A DNA stretch of 64,000 nt from Coniferiporia sulphurascens (Eukaryota > Basidiomycota > Agaricomycetes > Hymenochaetales > Hymenochaetaceae): assembly GCA_002794785.1 (NCBI GenBank), contig NBBA01000002.1, forward strand, positions 2,356,001-2,420,000, in the 5' to 3' direction. Position 1 is the first letter of the stretch, and every line of letters starts with the position of its first letter. This document shows, in pieces, positions 22,677 through 33,658 of this stretch. The translations under genes and the position numbers were made by a program. Under the pieces are notes generated by a model, which saw nothing but the letters and a program-made list of their open reading frames with translations, had not been told where the DNA came from and did no database searches.

Positions 22677-24854
22677 TTAGTGGTGGAATAACCTAAGCTT
22701 CGTGTGTGCAAAGACTATGCCGTGCTCGTCCGCAGCCTTGATGCACTCCGCGTCCATAACACTTCCTGACGGCGCGGCGAGATACTTCACTCCACTCTTG
22801 CGTGCACGGTGCACGTTGTCTGGGAAGGGGAAGAACGCGTCGCTTGAGCACGCAACGCCTTCCAGGCCTTTCATGTGCTCCGCACGCTCCTCCGCAGTCA
22901 GCGCAGCGGGGACACTCTCGAATAAGCTCTCCCATTGTGTACGCTCACCGCCCTCCAGCAGCTCACCACCGACGAAGAGATCGATCGCGTTCGCCTTCTC
23001 CGCTCGCTTCACACCCTTCTTGAATGGCAGCGCGAGCACACGCGGGTGGTGGCGCAGCCACCAGAGGTCCGCCTTCGAACCCGCTAGACGCGTACAATGG
23101 ATGCGCGACTGCTGGCCTGCACCGAGACCGACAATGGATCCGTGCAGCGCGTATGCGACGCTGTTAGACTGGGTGTATTTGAGAGCGAGAGTCGCGACGA
23201 TCAAATCCGTCACAGCCGACTCTGGAAGCTAAACGTTGCTGACATGAGCGTATGTAGCATGCTGGGTGTATGCGCCCCCTTACCTCCTTGTTCTCGGTGA
23301 CAATAGTATTAAATAAGTTGGCATCAATCTTTGCATCGTTGCGGCGCTGTTGCATGTAAATTCCATACACCTGTCGGGTCTCGATGGCCTGCGGCTTGTA
23401 ACTCGGATCAATCTGACAACAACAGTAAGTAATGAAGCAGCACTCTATGTGCAATTGCCCCACCTGCAGCACGCAGTATTTTCCGCCCTTCTTCTTTTTC
23501 AAAACTTCGAGCGCCTCATTCGAGTATCCGGGGGCGATCACACCGTCAGACACCTCGCGAGAGATGATGCGTGCCGTCGCAAGGTCACAAGGGGCTGAAA
23601 GAGCAATGAAGTCTCCAAAGGAGGACATTCTGTCCGCGCCTAACAGAAAAGTAAGGCTTGATGCATTATTGTATAACTTCATATGAAACTTTACCTCTGG
23701 CACGAGCGTAGGCACAGGCCAATGGGGTCAAAGGCTCCTTGAGGTCGTCGACCCCATAGACCTGCTTCTCCACATCGCTCAGCTCTAGGCCGACTGCGGC
23801 ACCTGCCGGGGACACGTGCTTGAAAGACGCAGCTGCGGGGAGCCCAAGGGCCTCTTGCAACTCAGAAACAAGAGCATACGAATTGAGAGCGTCGAGGAGG
23901 TTAATATAACCAGGGGAACCGACGAGAGCTGTGATATCCACAAAATTAGAACCAGCCGCTCATGATCACTGGGGATTTTCAACCTTTGAAAGGGAGCTCC
24001 CCATCTCGAACATAAGCCTGAGCCTGGCTTTGATGCGGGTTCGCACCGTACCTCAACGACATCCTCTGGACAGGACCCGCGAGTTGCTCGGCCGATGCAC
24101 CTGCGCTCGCATATTGTTCCCGGAAGTACCCACTAATGGCTTCGTCATAGGCAGAAGTTGCCTCGAACGCTTTGAGGGCGAGGCGGCTACGCAACTTCTG
24201 ACCGACGTCTCCCTGGCCTTGCGTCCACGCAGTCAAGAACTCGTCATAATCGCGAGGATCGGAAAGCACAGACACGCGCGTGTGGTTCTTCGCAGCTGCG
24301 CGTAAGAGCGTAACTCCGCCTATGTCGATCTCTTCGATCGCTGCGGGGAGTGTGCAATCGGGTTTGGCGACAGTGTCGGTGAAAGGATAGAGGTTGCACA
24401 CAACGATGGAGATTGGCGAAATCTGCTGCGCGGCAAGGTCCTGCTCGTCGGAGGGGATCGAGCGGGCGAGGATACCTTGTTATAAAAACCAGCTTAGAAT
24501 GGGTACTCCTAAATATCTATTGTGCGCACCTCCGTGGACCGCTGGATGGAGTGTCTTCACTCGTCCGCCAAGCATCTCCGGCGCCTTGGTAATGTCGGAG
24601 ACATCTCTGCCTATACTTGAGCATAAAGCGTGCATATATCCATAAATCAGACACACTGGACAGGTATTCCGGCCTCCCTGAGCTTTTTTGCTGTCCCTCC
24701 CGAGCCTAGCAATTGCACACCGGCTGTATGCAGTCCCTCCGCGAGTCTGAGGAGATCGGTCTTGTCGTAGACAGATAGCAAAGCTATAAAAGGCCCCGTA
24801 GGTGATAAATTAACAGCATATATGCGTTTATAACACACCAATTGGAGGTGCCAT
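22677..24854 (-). CDS. ATIC: bifunctional AICAR transformylase / IMP cyclohydrolase (ATIC)
   Basis: Eight exons on the minus strand (24854-24839, 24783-24655, 24610-24530, 24475-23984, 23928-23695, 23639-23464, 23412-23284, 23228-22677) give 602 aa, close to the 590-610 usual for the family. The N-terminal MGS-like IMP cyclohydrolase domain starts at once ([17 protein letters not shown], then [39 protein letters not shown]). The C-terminal transformylase domain carries [54 protein letters not shown] and a C terminus ending [17 protein letters not shown]. The enzyme performs the last two steps of de novo purine synthesis in the cytosol; yeast Ade16/Ade17 are the counterparts. Exon 1 is only 16 nt. 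Confidence 0.95.
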
Positions 24855-25508
24855 ATCGCTCACAGACTGTCCTTAGTAGTAGGCGTGCTCGTCAAAATTG
24901 AACGAACTTTTCGAATGCATATAGGGTCACGTGATCAACTGCTTCATTGGAACCGGCTCCTCCGGCTTCCTCGGAATTGACACTGGGAATTCCGTAATTC
25001 TGGGCGTCTGTTCTTCTTTGCGATTTCGTGCGCTCTGTCGTGAGGTTGAATGAGTTGGGATGGATGTCTCTTGGGTCTAAGTTATGCATTAGGTCGTTTT
25101 TGAATTAACGGGAATGAAACTCGCTGTGGGACGAGCAAGCAGGAAGCTCAACGCCGCCAAGGAACGTCCAGCTTAAAGATAAAGATAAGCTGATAAGTAT
25201 AAGCTAATCTGAGCAAACTCTGACTCGGACCGGGGTTAAATCAACAAAGAACTCTAAGGACGCCCATACGCCGCGCCGGAATATTTACATCGCCTGCTTC
25301 ACGTACTATGATCCTCTGCTAAGGTTCCAGGGAACCGTGTCTATTGTTCATCTATCACTCCCCCATTTGCAAGAATTTCGTGTTCATTTCAAGCGGAGGG
25401 CAGTTACAAGTTGATGATCATAATTTAAAATACGAACGAGTTCGGCTCTTGAAAAAAACTTTAAAAGGGAGAAACTGTATGAAATCTTCTCGTCGGATAT
25501 TGCAGCGC
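24855..25508. other. intergenic region
   Basis: 650 nt between the ATIC start and the 3' end of the first Zn2Cys6 gene. It holds the ATIC promoter. An A/T-rich AAAGATAAAGATAAGCTGATAAG patch near 25175-25197 contains three GATA words. No gene seen. Confidence 0.55.
25175..25197 (+). promoter_or_regulatory. cluster of GATA words upstream of ATIC
   Basis: Three GATAA-type words within about 23 nt, roughly 330 nt upstream of the ATIC start codon. Fungal GATA factors control nitrogen metabolism, so regulation of purine synthesis is conceivable, but this is only inference. Confidence 0.3.
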
Positions 25509-28500
25509 TCATGTCGCCCCGTACTGGGCCATCAGGCTACTCCATGCCCCATTCAAATCGACGTCTTGCGGGGACAAAGTTTCCGAACCCGTCGGCCCAT
25601 ACGCTTGCGGTGACATGTATGGGTTGCGCATCTCCTCATAATACCCTCCCATACCGTATTGGCCTACACCCGAACCCGCCATGCCCATACTTTGGTGACC
25701 CGTGCTCAGTACGCCCTCCATACCCTGACCGGGACCGATTTGCATTCCACCATGCATACCATGTACCGGTGCCATCGACATAGGAAGATATCCCATCGTC
25801 AGCCCCGTTTCCGTTGGCCACTGTGCTTGGGCTTGGGCATGCGCGTACACTTGGGCTTGGGCGTGAGCCTGGGCATGTTGGTGGCCATGGGCGTGCATAA
25901 GCTCGGGCGAAAGCTGCATGGCACCAAACAGTGCCATTTCGGGTGAGTGCTGATAGATTGGGCTGTCCTCGATGGGTGTGGGGTAAGAGCGCTGCAAGTG
26001 AAGCGACTCCGTATAAATCTGTGGGTGCGATGGGCTCATCGGAGAGGAAGGCGAAGCAGGAGTCTGTGGCACAGGTGACTTGAAGATGGCGGGCGGACTC
26101 GAGACGGGAGAACGCGAGCCACGAGAAGAACCAGACGAAGGCTTTGGAGACACGAGGCGTGTCTTTCCACCGAGTGTCGCGAGCTCGTCCTCTTGCTTTG
26201 TCCGGAACGACTCATGCTGAGGCTCACGCTTCGGGATTCCCACTGCATCTCTAGATTGATTCTGATACTCGTCCATAGAAGCGTGCGCTCGATCGCGGAG
26301 TTTGCTTAGAACGGGCTGTCAATGGCCAGATTAAATGTTAGTACCGTCTATTTTGGGATGGTAAGAATCTGACCAAAACTTTCGCAGCTCGCGCTTTCTC
26401 CCCTATCTGCTGGAAGAGTTCATATGCCTGGTCTAAGCTCTGCAAAGCAGACCGCGCAAGAGCCATCCCGGGGCATTTTGCGGGGATTGAACCCAGAACA
26501 ATCTAGTAAATATTGTGTTTGCGCCTTCAGCGGAGGGTCTCCGATTACTAGGAGCCGCTTGAAAACTCACTGCACACGAGAAGACATGTGTGAACAAAAA
26601 CCAGTTTCTCTCGGCTAGCTGTCTTTGCTGCAACCACAGACTCCTTACCAGAGTAACGAAGAAAGATGCGCTCTCGTGAGCGCGCAAGACCGAGTGGCCG
26701 TACTTACCGCTCAGCGGGTCGCCGGGACTGTCACTCATCGCTTTCGCAAAGAATCCACGGTGCATATACAATGCAGCTTCATGGTGGTTCATGTTATCAA
26801 TGAAGATAGAAAATAACCCAATCAGATAACGGATACTCACTGACTTCCTTTATCGAGAGGATGATGTACCGTTGCATGGTTAGTTGCGTTGATGGCGGCT
26901 CGCTACTTCCGCTTGCACTGTATCCAAAGCCTGGTACCTGCAACGAAGGTGGAATGTAGTAGCTGCGCACACGCTTGTCCAACTCCATAACGGTTGCGTA
27001 TGACGGTGTCCGCGCCCCAAATACCTGGTCATGCACGATGCTCAAACATTCGGAGGTGAAGCGGTGTTTCCACGCGTCAACTAGAATGGGCTTGAGTATA
27101 CACGAAGCGGAGAACAAAGAAAAGGGGACTCGCATGACATCTCAACTTGTCCAGCTGCGTTCGTCGTGGTCTCATGTGCCATCTTGCAGTCAATATGGGC
27201 CATGGCAAGCGATGGCGGCCGGCCATACGTTAAACTCTGGGAAACGATCAAGTATGAGCATCCCATGATTTCGTGGGGCTGATGAGTTGTGGCTTATACC
27301 TGCCAGGAATCATACACATAGACTTCCCAAAACAGTTCCCGCCTCCGTTTCGTCTCTTCCGGAGAAAGATTCCAGCGAGTACTGTCGCGATCTGTTCAAC
27401 ACTTCGTCAGTGACGATGGCATCGATCAAATATCTTTCGACGATACTCACGGAGACCAATCTAAAAACAAACGCATGCCGTTAACTGGGGGATCAAGGCT
27501 TACTACGGAGGTAAACATACGCTTTGAGCCAACTTGATCACGGTGCCCATAAGCGTCCATCTCTGAGAGTCCACATCATTTAGGAACATGTAGTGGCACA
27601 TTATCACCTAACGGGCTCAATCGGCGATCTGCTACGCGGATAAATATGAAATATCGACACTGCACATACCAGTGCCTGAATTGCCATAGCGCTTGGTTCT
27701 TCCAAAATCGAGTCTAAACTGAGCGCAGCTTTGGACAATTGGAAGTATCGCGCTGCAGATGGGTCGTGCGAAGGCCTGTCAAGATCGACGAGTATACCGA
27801 CTGCGAGGACAATATACAACAAGGCGAGGCGATGGCTTTCATACGAGCCCGTGTCGCGGTCCGATTCGACATCACTAGGAGAGTCGGCCGATGCATAGGG
27901 GTACACCCGCGCAAAGATCAGCTCGTCGAACTGTGTCTTCGGAATGGGATGGTACATCCATGATGCGTTGGCAAAGTAAAGATCGATGAGAGTACGCGCA
28001 GTGGGAGCATCGGGCAGTGCAGCGAGAAGCGTGGAGCGTAAATCGTCCGCGCCTGCCCGACTGAGAGAGGGGGAGAAGGGAAAGGCGTGGCTAAGCCAGG
28101 GAACATCCGCGGGAAGCGCAAGAGCGTGTTCTTCGTCATCGTCTGAGTGGTCGCCCTCTTCGTTCTGAGAAGGTTCATTTTATTCCGGTAAATAGGAAGG
28201 CGTATTAGTCAGGGGCATCGTGGGGTAAGTAAGATCTTCGATGGGGCATCTAGAATCAGACACGCACCTGGAGAAGATACTGGGGAGGGACGGCTTAGCT
28301 TATTTTAAGACGGACAAATTAGAATTATGTACTAACCCAGGAATTAGCGGTTTGGCCGTAGAAGTTTGTACGTCCGGTGTGCGAGATCGACCTTCGAATT
28401 TTACGATAAGCTGAGGTGTATACGACCTATAAATTTATTTATTTATTTACAAAGAGCCGACAGCATCGATTGTGTCTTCTTCCTCCGATGGCCTGGGTGC

Positions 28501-29248
28501 CTCTAGGACGACTTCTCGCTCTAGTGGATTCTTGATTTTCAGAAGCTCATCACTTAGAAGTGGGTGTCTTTCATTTGAATTATGAGCAACCGCCAATGCA
28601 TCTTCAAGGGACCGGACCCGATGAGAGAGTTCAGCGATTTTGTCATGCAAACTCTCGGTATTGGCGAGAACAAATCTGTAAAAACAGTGAGCCGACAAGT
28701 ACCAAGGAAAGCTAGAGGGGCAAGTTATTCCCACCTATTCCCTTTACCCGTAGTCAGAGAGCCTGTAGGCGTGTATGAGATAACGCTCCGGTGAGTGCGG
28801 AATCTCAGGAGCTACAAAAGCCCACGCGAAAATGGTAAAATCTAGCGTACCCTGTGGGCAGATCTGGCTACAACCGCGCTTCACGCAGGCGCCTGGTGCA
28901 GTCGAAGCATGTTAGCGCCCGTTGCACTGATAATCATGACCAAAGGCAGGGCAGTGAACGTACTGCAAGGGAACTTTCTGCAGGCGGATTTCACAAGGCT
29001 TGTTAGCTCCCGTTGTTCGGTATAGAAGACAAATGAAGCATACCTATCGCAGCGCAGCTTGAGTCTGCAAGCGAGCGGAGGGAATGTTAGTCAACCGGAC
29101 CAGATCTCGGACTTGGGGGCAGGGTTGGCGGTAGTGCCTGAGCATGGGCACACCTTCTACATTCTGCACACGACAAGGCCGTGCTCCGTTTCCTGTTTCT
29201 CGCCGCCGAGCCTACAACATCGTCGTCGTATCCTCTTGTCGGCGACAT
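25509..29248 (-). CDS. Zn2Cys6 fungal transcription factor, paralog 1
   Basis: Seventeen exons on the minus strand give 885 aa: 29248-29154, 29064-29044, 28977-28964, 28892-28851, 28762-28735, 28675-28451, 28391-28337, 28279-28268, 28164-27670, 27607-27521, 27460-27451, 27391-27300, 27236-27147, 27090-26841, 26776-26571, 26502-26374, 26315-25509. The binuclear zinc cluster uses Cys27, 30, 37, 43, 46 and 55 (SCAECRRLKLRCDR, then CVKRGCSQIC). A short coiled coil follows (LHDKIAELSHRVRSLEDAL). The middle is the fungal_trans domain, including LTYGRPPSLAMAHIDCK. The C-terminal 250 residues are low complexity, rich in Pro, Ser, Gln, His and Gly, and look like an activation domain. It should be nuclear and DNA-binding; its targets are unknown. 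Its paralog at 33659-37359 shares domain order and most intron positions. Confidence 0.88.
27451..27460 (-). other. 10-nt micro-exon of Zn2Cys6 gene 1
   Basis: Encodes Ile-Gly-Leu plus the first base of His. The same 10-nt exon occurs at the same place in paralog 2 (35386-35395). Confidence 0.8.
28268..28279 (-). other. 12-nt micro-exon of Zn2Cys6 gene 1
   Basis: Encodes Tyr-Leu-Leu-Gln, phase 0. Paralog 2 has the equivalent exon at 34399-34410 (Tyr-Phe-Leu-Gln). Confidence 0.8.
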
Positions 29249-30187
29249 TGTCGTTGGATGTGTGTACTGTTGAAGGTGGCGCCCTCCAAACTGGCGTAGA
29301 AGTCCTGGCCAGGCTCAAGCGCGCAACCCGGGCGGGTGTTATTGAGTTGCCGATTCTCCCGTGAAGATGCCGACGATTTGTGTCTTCAGGTTCAAGTTTG
29401 TTTTGCTTCCGTCGCCGAGATTGCTTCCGACGATGCAGCCTACGCAAGCGACTTCAAGAACGACGACAACGACGTTAAAGTACAAAGCTGTGACTAGGAT
29501 GGCCGTGCCTTGGTCAGTCTCCTATCTTGTGGCAAGAGCTAAAGGTGGTTGACCCGCGTACGACTCTCTTGGGCAAAAGGCTGGGACGCTCACGGTTCTT
29601 TACCACGTTGAAGTTCTCGTGCATACTGCCACCTATTTGACATCTCCGAGTACGGACGGACACCTCCTTTTTTTTGACTGGCGAACTGTTGGTGAACGAG
29701 CTCAAGACACTTTGCTGGGATTTGCTATAGTCCTTGGCGACGCGGGCCTACTGATGGTCCTGTCAATGCTCTTTCACGTCGCCAAATGAAAAGAAATCGA
29801 ATGGAAAAGAAAGCCTGCGAGATGAGACAAATATCCCGCATCGAAATCTCGCATGAGCCTATTATGTCTTCAAAGCCGCCATGCGACTATACCAGCTAGA
29901 CTGGCATGTTATACCAATCCAGACCAACCTCCCGAACGGGCGTATGGTGGGCTGACTTGTCCTTAAAGTCGCCTCCGTCCAGGCTGCCTTCCAGTTTCCT
30001 ATTTCCTCCTAACCACTATCAGGTCCCGGTGACCCACATTTTCTACTACCTTCACATTCATAAACTCACATCATAACGGCTGCGCCGCTCCTACACACCC
30101 ACACTCCCTCCACATTTTTTCATACGCATTCCATTTTTTTTGCCACCCGCTGTCTCTTACTGTCTTCGCTTGAATTCTTTCCAAAAA
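29249..30187. promoter_or_regulatory. divergent promoter region, Zn2Cys6 gene 1 / secreted protein gene
   Basis: About 940 nt between outward-facing start codons, the longest shared upstream region here. C/T-rich stretches precede the start at 30188. No gene is supported. The regulator could act on its neighbour, but no binding site (CGG triplet pair) stands out clearly. Confidence 0.45.
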
Positions 30188-32510
30188 ATGGTTTCTCTTT
30201 CTCCGCGGTTTCTTTTCCTCGCGGCGCTGTGCGCCGCCGCCGCCATGCCCTCGCTCGTTCTTGTTACGGATGCACGCGCTGTTGGTGTCAGTCCCCGCCA
30301 CCCCAACCTATCCCCGGTCAGCCACACGATTTCCCCACCCGTGACGAAGGAAAAGGGAAAGGGCCGGGTCGAGGACAAGGATAAGGACAGGGGTAGGGGT
30401 GAGGATAAGGGAAAGGGAAAGGACGAGGGCGCGAGTGGAGGCATAAATCTCCTGTCCCCCCTGTCCCTCATTCTCCCGGATATCCTATTCGGAGACGGTG
30501 AGGACATTCGGGCTCAGAAGAATAACGAGTCCAAGGATGTAGAAGCGAAGCATACGAGAGTGAGTCTCAAGTTTTAATTCTACAAATAAGTGTTTTTTTT
30601 TCAAACACTACATATCAGGCCTTGTTAGCTTCCGGCAGCGAGCCCGTGGACTCACCCGATCAGCTCGTTGACATTCATATTGGATTGAAAGAGGACATGC
30701 CTTACCTCGGTGCGCACCGCACCGACTCTACTCGGGGTCCGGATCATCGTCGAGAGAGAGGAGTGCAAGCCGCATTCAACCTGGAAAAGCGCTACGACCA
30801 TTGGGATCATCACCATCAGGACGGACTTGATCTCAAGACGAGGGCTGTCTCACGGATCTATGGAAAGCAGTCCTTGAGGGGGTTCGACCAAACTGCGCGT
30901 TCCTCTGCGGACGTGTGGGATCCACTTGATCCATTTTTTCAGATCGGTGACATACCAATCGGCGATAAACACGCCCCGCATTACTACCATCATTACGATC
31001 ACGACAAAGTGTTTGTGGCTGGTGACAATGATGACGTGCACATTCACGAGCACCACCGCGCTGGCGAGGGTAATATGGACGTTATTGGCAGTAATGAAGA
31101 TGTGCATATACACGGACGACACATCGGTCCGGCTACTGGCAATAGCGAAGGTGGACTATATGTACGTAACAAATTCGAGTGCGATGCCGTTCACTAAAAT
31201 GACCTCCACATTTTTAGCAGAAGAGGTCGAACTCCGTCGATGACACGTCCGCCAGTGGTGTACCCGGTACGGTTGATATTATGGCACGCGCACTTTTCCT
31301 ATTCAGCCACCGGCTACTTATACACGCTATTTAGGTTAGCGGTACAGGCACGGAGCGTCTCGCATCTCTTGTTCTGTCTTCTGTGCCCGACAATAGTACG
31401 GCGAATAGCACCTCTTCTACCAACACAACGCAAGCTGCTTCTCCGTTCATTCTCGATGCATCAAACACGACACAGACGCAGTTCTATCTCGTTGCTTTGC
31501 CAAGCGAGTCGCCTAGTAGTGCACTCGAAGCCACGTCGTCCTCGAATGGCGAGCCATCTTCGTCCGATGTCAGGGTGACACTGCAGGTTCCTGTCTTCGT
31601 GCCATTGGAGGCAGCGATGCGTCCATACTGCGCTACATTTGACCCGAGCCCTCCTGCTCCGGCGCCGCTTGCTATGCAAAGATGCTTTTCTGACATGGAA
31701 TCCTTAGCGGGAAACAGCTCGGATCCATCGATGCACAAGTCACAAATATTCGTGTATGATTCTGCCAGTGGGTCCATCCGACCAGAATGGTTTGGCACTT
31801 CAAATTCCACTGGAACTGATTCGCCGGACCCGAGCACAAATTCAACGTCTGGTCCAACCGGTAGCCAGTTGGACTTCAGGATCCCAGAAAACTCGATCAA
31901 GGACGTGACTTCAGCAAATAATACTGCGCCTTCAGCGCCGGTCAGTGGTGGCGCCAGTAGCCCGCGGAATGTCACGCTAGTGTTCACGCCAGCCACACTC
32001 GCTGTGGAAGACAATCCGGAAATGGCTACTTTCGGACCGACTGACTCCGGCGATAACAGCGCTGATCCTGCGAGCCCAAGTTTGGAAAGCAGCGACACTA
32101 CAGACTCTAGTGACGCTGCCGCCGATGATTCGCCTGGCACTGTGGCTGGCCCTGGAGACGATGCCGACGCCGACAATGCGGACACGTCGGCGACCTCGGA
32201 TGCCGATACTGGTAGTGCGACAAGCACGGACAGCAGCTTAGCGGCGCCCACAGGCAATATTTCGGATGAATCTACCGAGTCCAACGACTCGGAGCAGGCC
32301 GCTGCTGAGCCCACGACATCTTCCGTTAGTGCGACTTCCAGCGCCACAGATGTGATGGAGAGTAGTGCGACAGCATCCACCGACCCTGAAGCAACGTCCT
32401 CTTCCACTTCTTCCAATGATTCGATAGCTGCAGCTCCAACTCCTCCCCCTAGTCCGGAGTCGGATGCAATCGAGATGTTTGAGCAGGACGAGTCGAACAC
32501 ACTTTGTTAA
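30188..32510 (+). CDS. secreted Ser/Thr/Asp-rich protein with His-rich segment
   Basis: Four exons (30188-30559, 30619-31161, 31221-31259, 31335-32510) give about 709 aa. It begins with a signal peptide (MVSLSPRFLFLAALCAAAAM, cleavage probably after ...TDARA). Then come a Lys/Asp/Glu/Gly-rich low-complexity stretch (KGKGRVEDKDKDRGRGEDKG), a His-rich patch in exon 2 (YYHHYDHDK, HIHEHH) that might bind metal, and a long C-terminal region rich in Ser, Thr, Asp and Ala with many N-x-S/T sites. There is no transmembrane helix and no clear GPI signal; it ends NTLC. It is probably extracellular or cell-wall associated. No family recognised. It sits between two related regulators. The exon 3 acceptor is tandem (TAGCAG), so one Gln may be added. 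Exon 3/4 joining is less sure than the rest. Confidence 0.65.
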
Positions 32511-33658
32511 TTTACTCTGGGATGACTGTATCGTGTACTCTGTATTACTATTAGAGCTTCTTCTGACAGTCATGGGAAGGTGTTGTTGTAATAATACTGG
32601 CGGCGAGTAATAAAAGCATGGTTAAGTGCGAAGGAGATGGAGGCCGACTCATCGTCCGACGGGAAAGGACTACATAAGCGCTCGCTTGGGACCTGCCGTG
32701 GTCAGCCGAACCGGGGTCCTTGTCTGGGAAAAATAGCCAAAACAGGATAAGCAAAAAAGAAAAAGGAAGAAAGCCGGATCCTTTCTTTGTCTCCATACAA
32801 ACCTAGTGCTCAAAACGATCGCCGCGGGTCCAAGGTGATCACCGTAACTCGTCCCTGGCTCTGCAGATTGTGGGCCCTAGATCATATTTGAATTTGTTTT
32901 GTCTAATCCGCGATAAATGGCCAGAGTGTACGATACGCGAGATGAAGGCTTCCAACTCTCTGCCTGAGGGCATCCAAAGCGGAAGGAAGTCTCCGGGGTC
33001 AAACGCGGCAACCAGTTCCAAGTCGCTGCAGGCAAGCGAAACCAGTACTGGTGACAGCTTTCTTTCACTCCGGCACACAAAAACGCATCCTTCCAGTCCT
33101 GAAAGAGAATTCAAATCTCTGCGAAGTTATGGTATCACAAGGACGGCCCGAAGGTGATGAAGGCAGATTACAACAAGGTTCGCAGCACACACACTGCATC
33201 ATGGCACTGCAACAGGACGATTTGAACCCCGCAGGCCTCGACTTTGATTGATGTAGCCCGGAGGCGTTTCCGGAACCTAAAGGCCTTTTCCCGACTTCAC
33301 TGCTGAAATTTGAAAGAGCGCGTCTCGCCGGCTTGTCCACCCGAACATCCCGGCCTGCCTACTGACGGCGCCTCAGGCGGAGGCGCCGGGAAAAATCCAC
33401 ATTGGCAGAACATTGATATTGGTCGACACCTGCCTGCTATAGGAAATGCACCGGTGTCCACAGGGTCCTCGGCGAGGGCGAGATGCCGCTTTGCTTTGCT
33501 TCTAAGCGGCTATATGCGCCCATGAATACCAACTGGTACTGATACTGACTCCCCGCCGAGGTATAGAATCAAACCGTTCTCGATTACTATGCATCACAGC
33601 TTCCCTCCCCTTTTGTTCTCCTACCACCATCACTAGCGCACCGTCCGCCCGCTCTCCC
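32511..33658. other. intergenic region, promoter of Zn2Cys6 gene 2
   Basis: About 1.1 kb without a supported gene. Short frames on both strands lack family or splice support. The part next to 33659 is C/T-rich, as expected of a leader. Confidence 0.5.

Noticed and set aside
22702..23232. 176-aa plus-strand frame opposite ATIC
   Set aside because: Antisense shadow of a strongly conserved exon.
31484..32500. 338-aa open frame antisense to the secreted protein gene
   Set aside because: It mirrors the low-complexity Ser/Thr/Asp codons of the sense strand, has no start context, domain or splice support, and disappears outside that exon.
33200..33280. tRNA-like T-loop string (GGGGTTCAAAT on the minus strand)
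   Set aside because: The flanking bases do not form a T-stem and no acceptor or anticodon arm is present.
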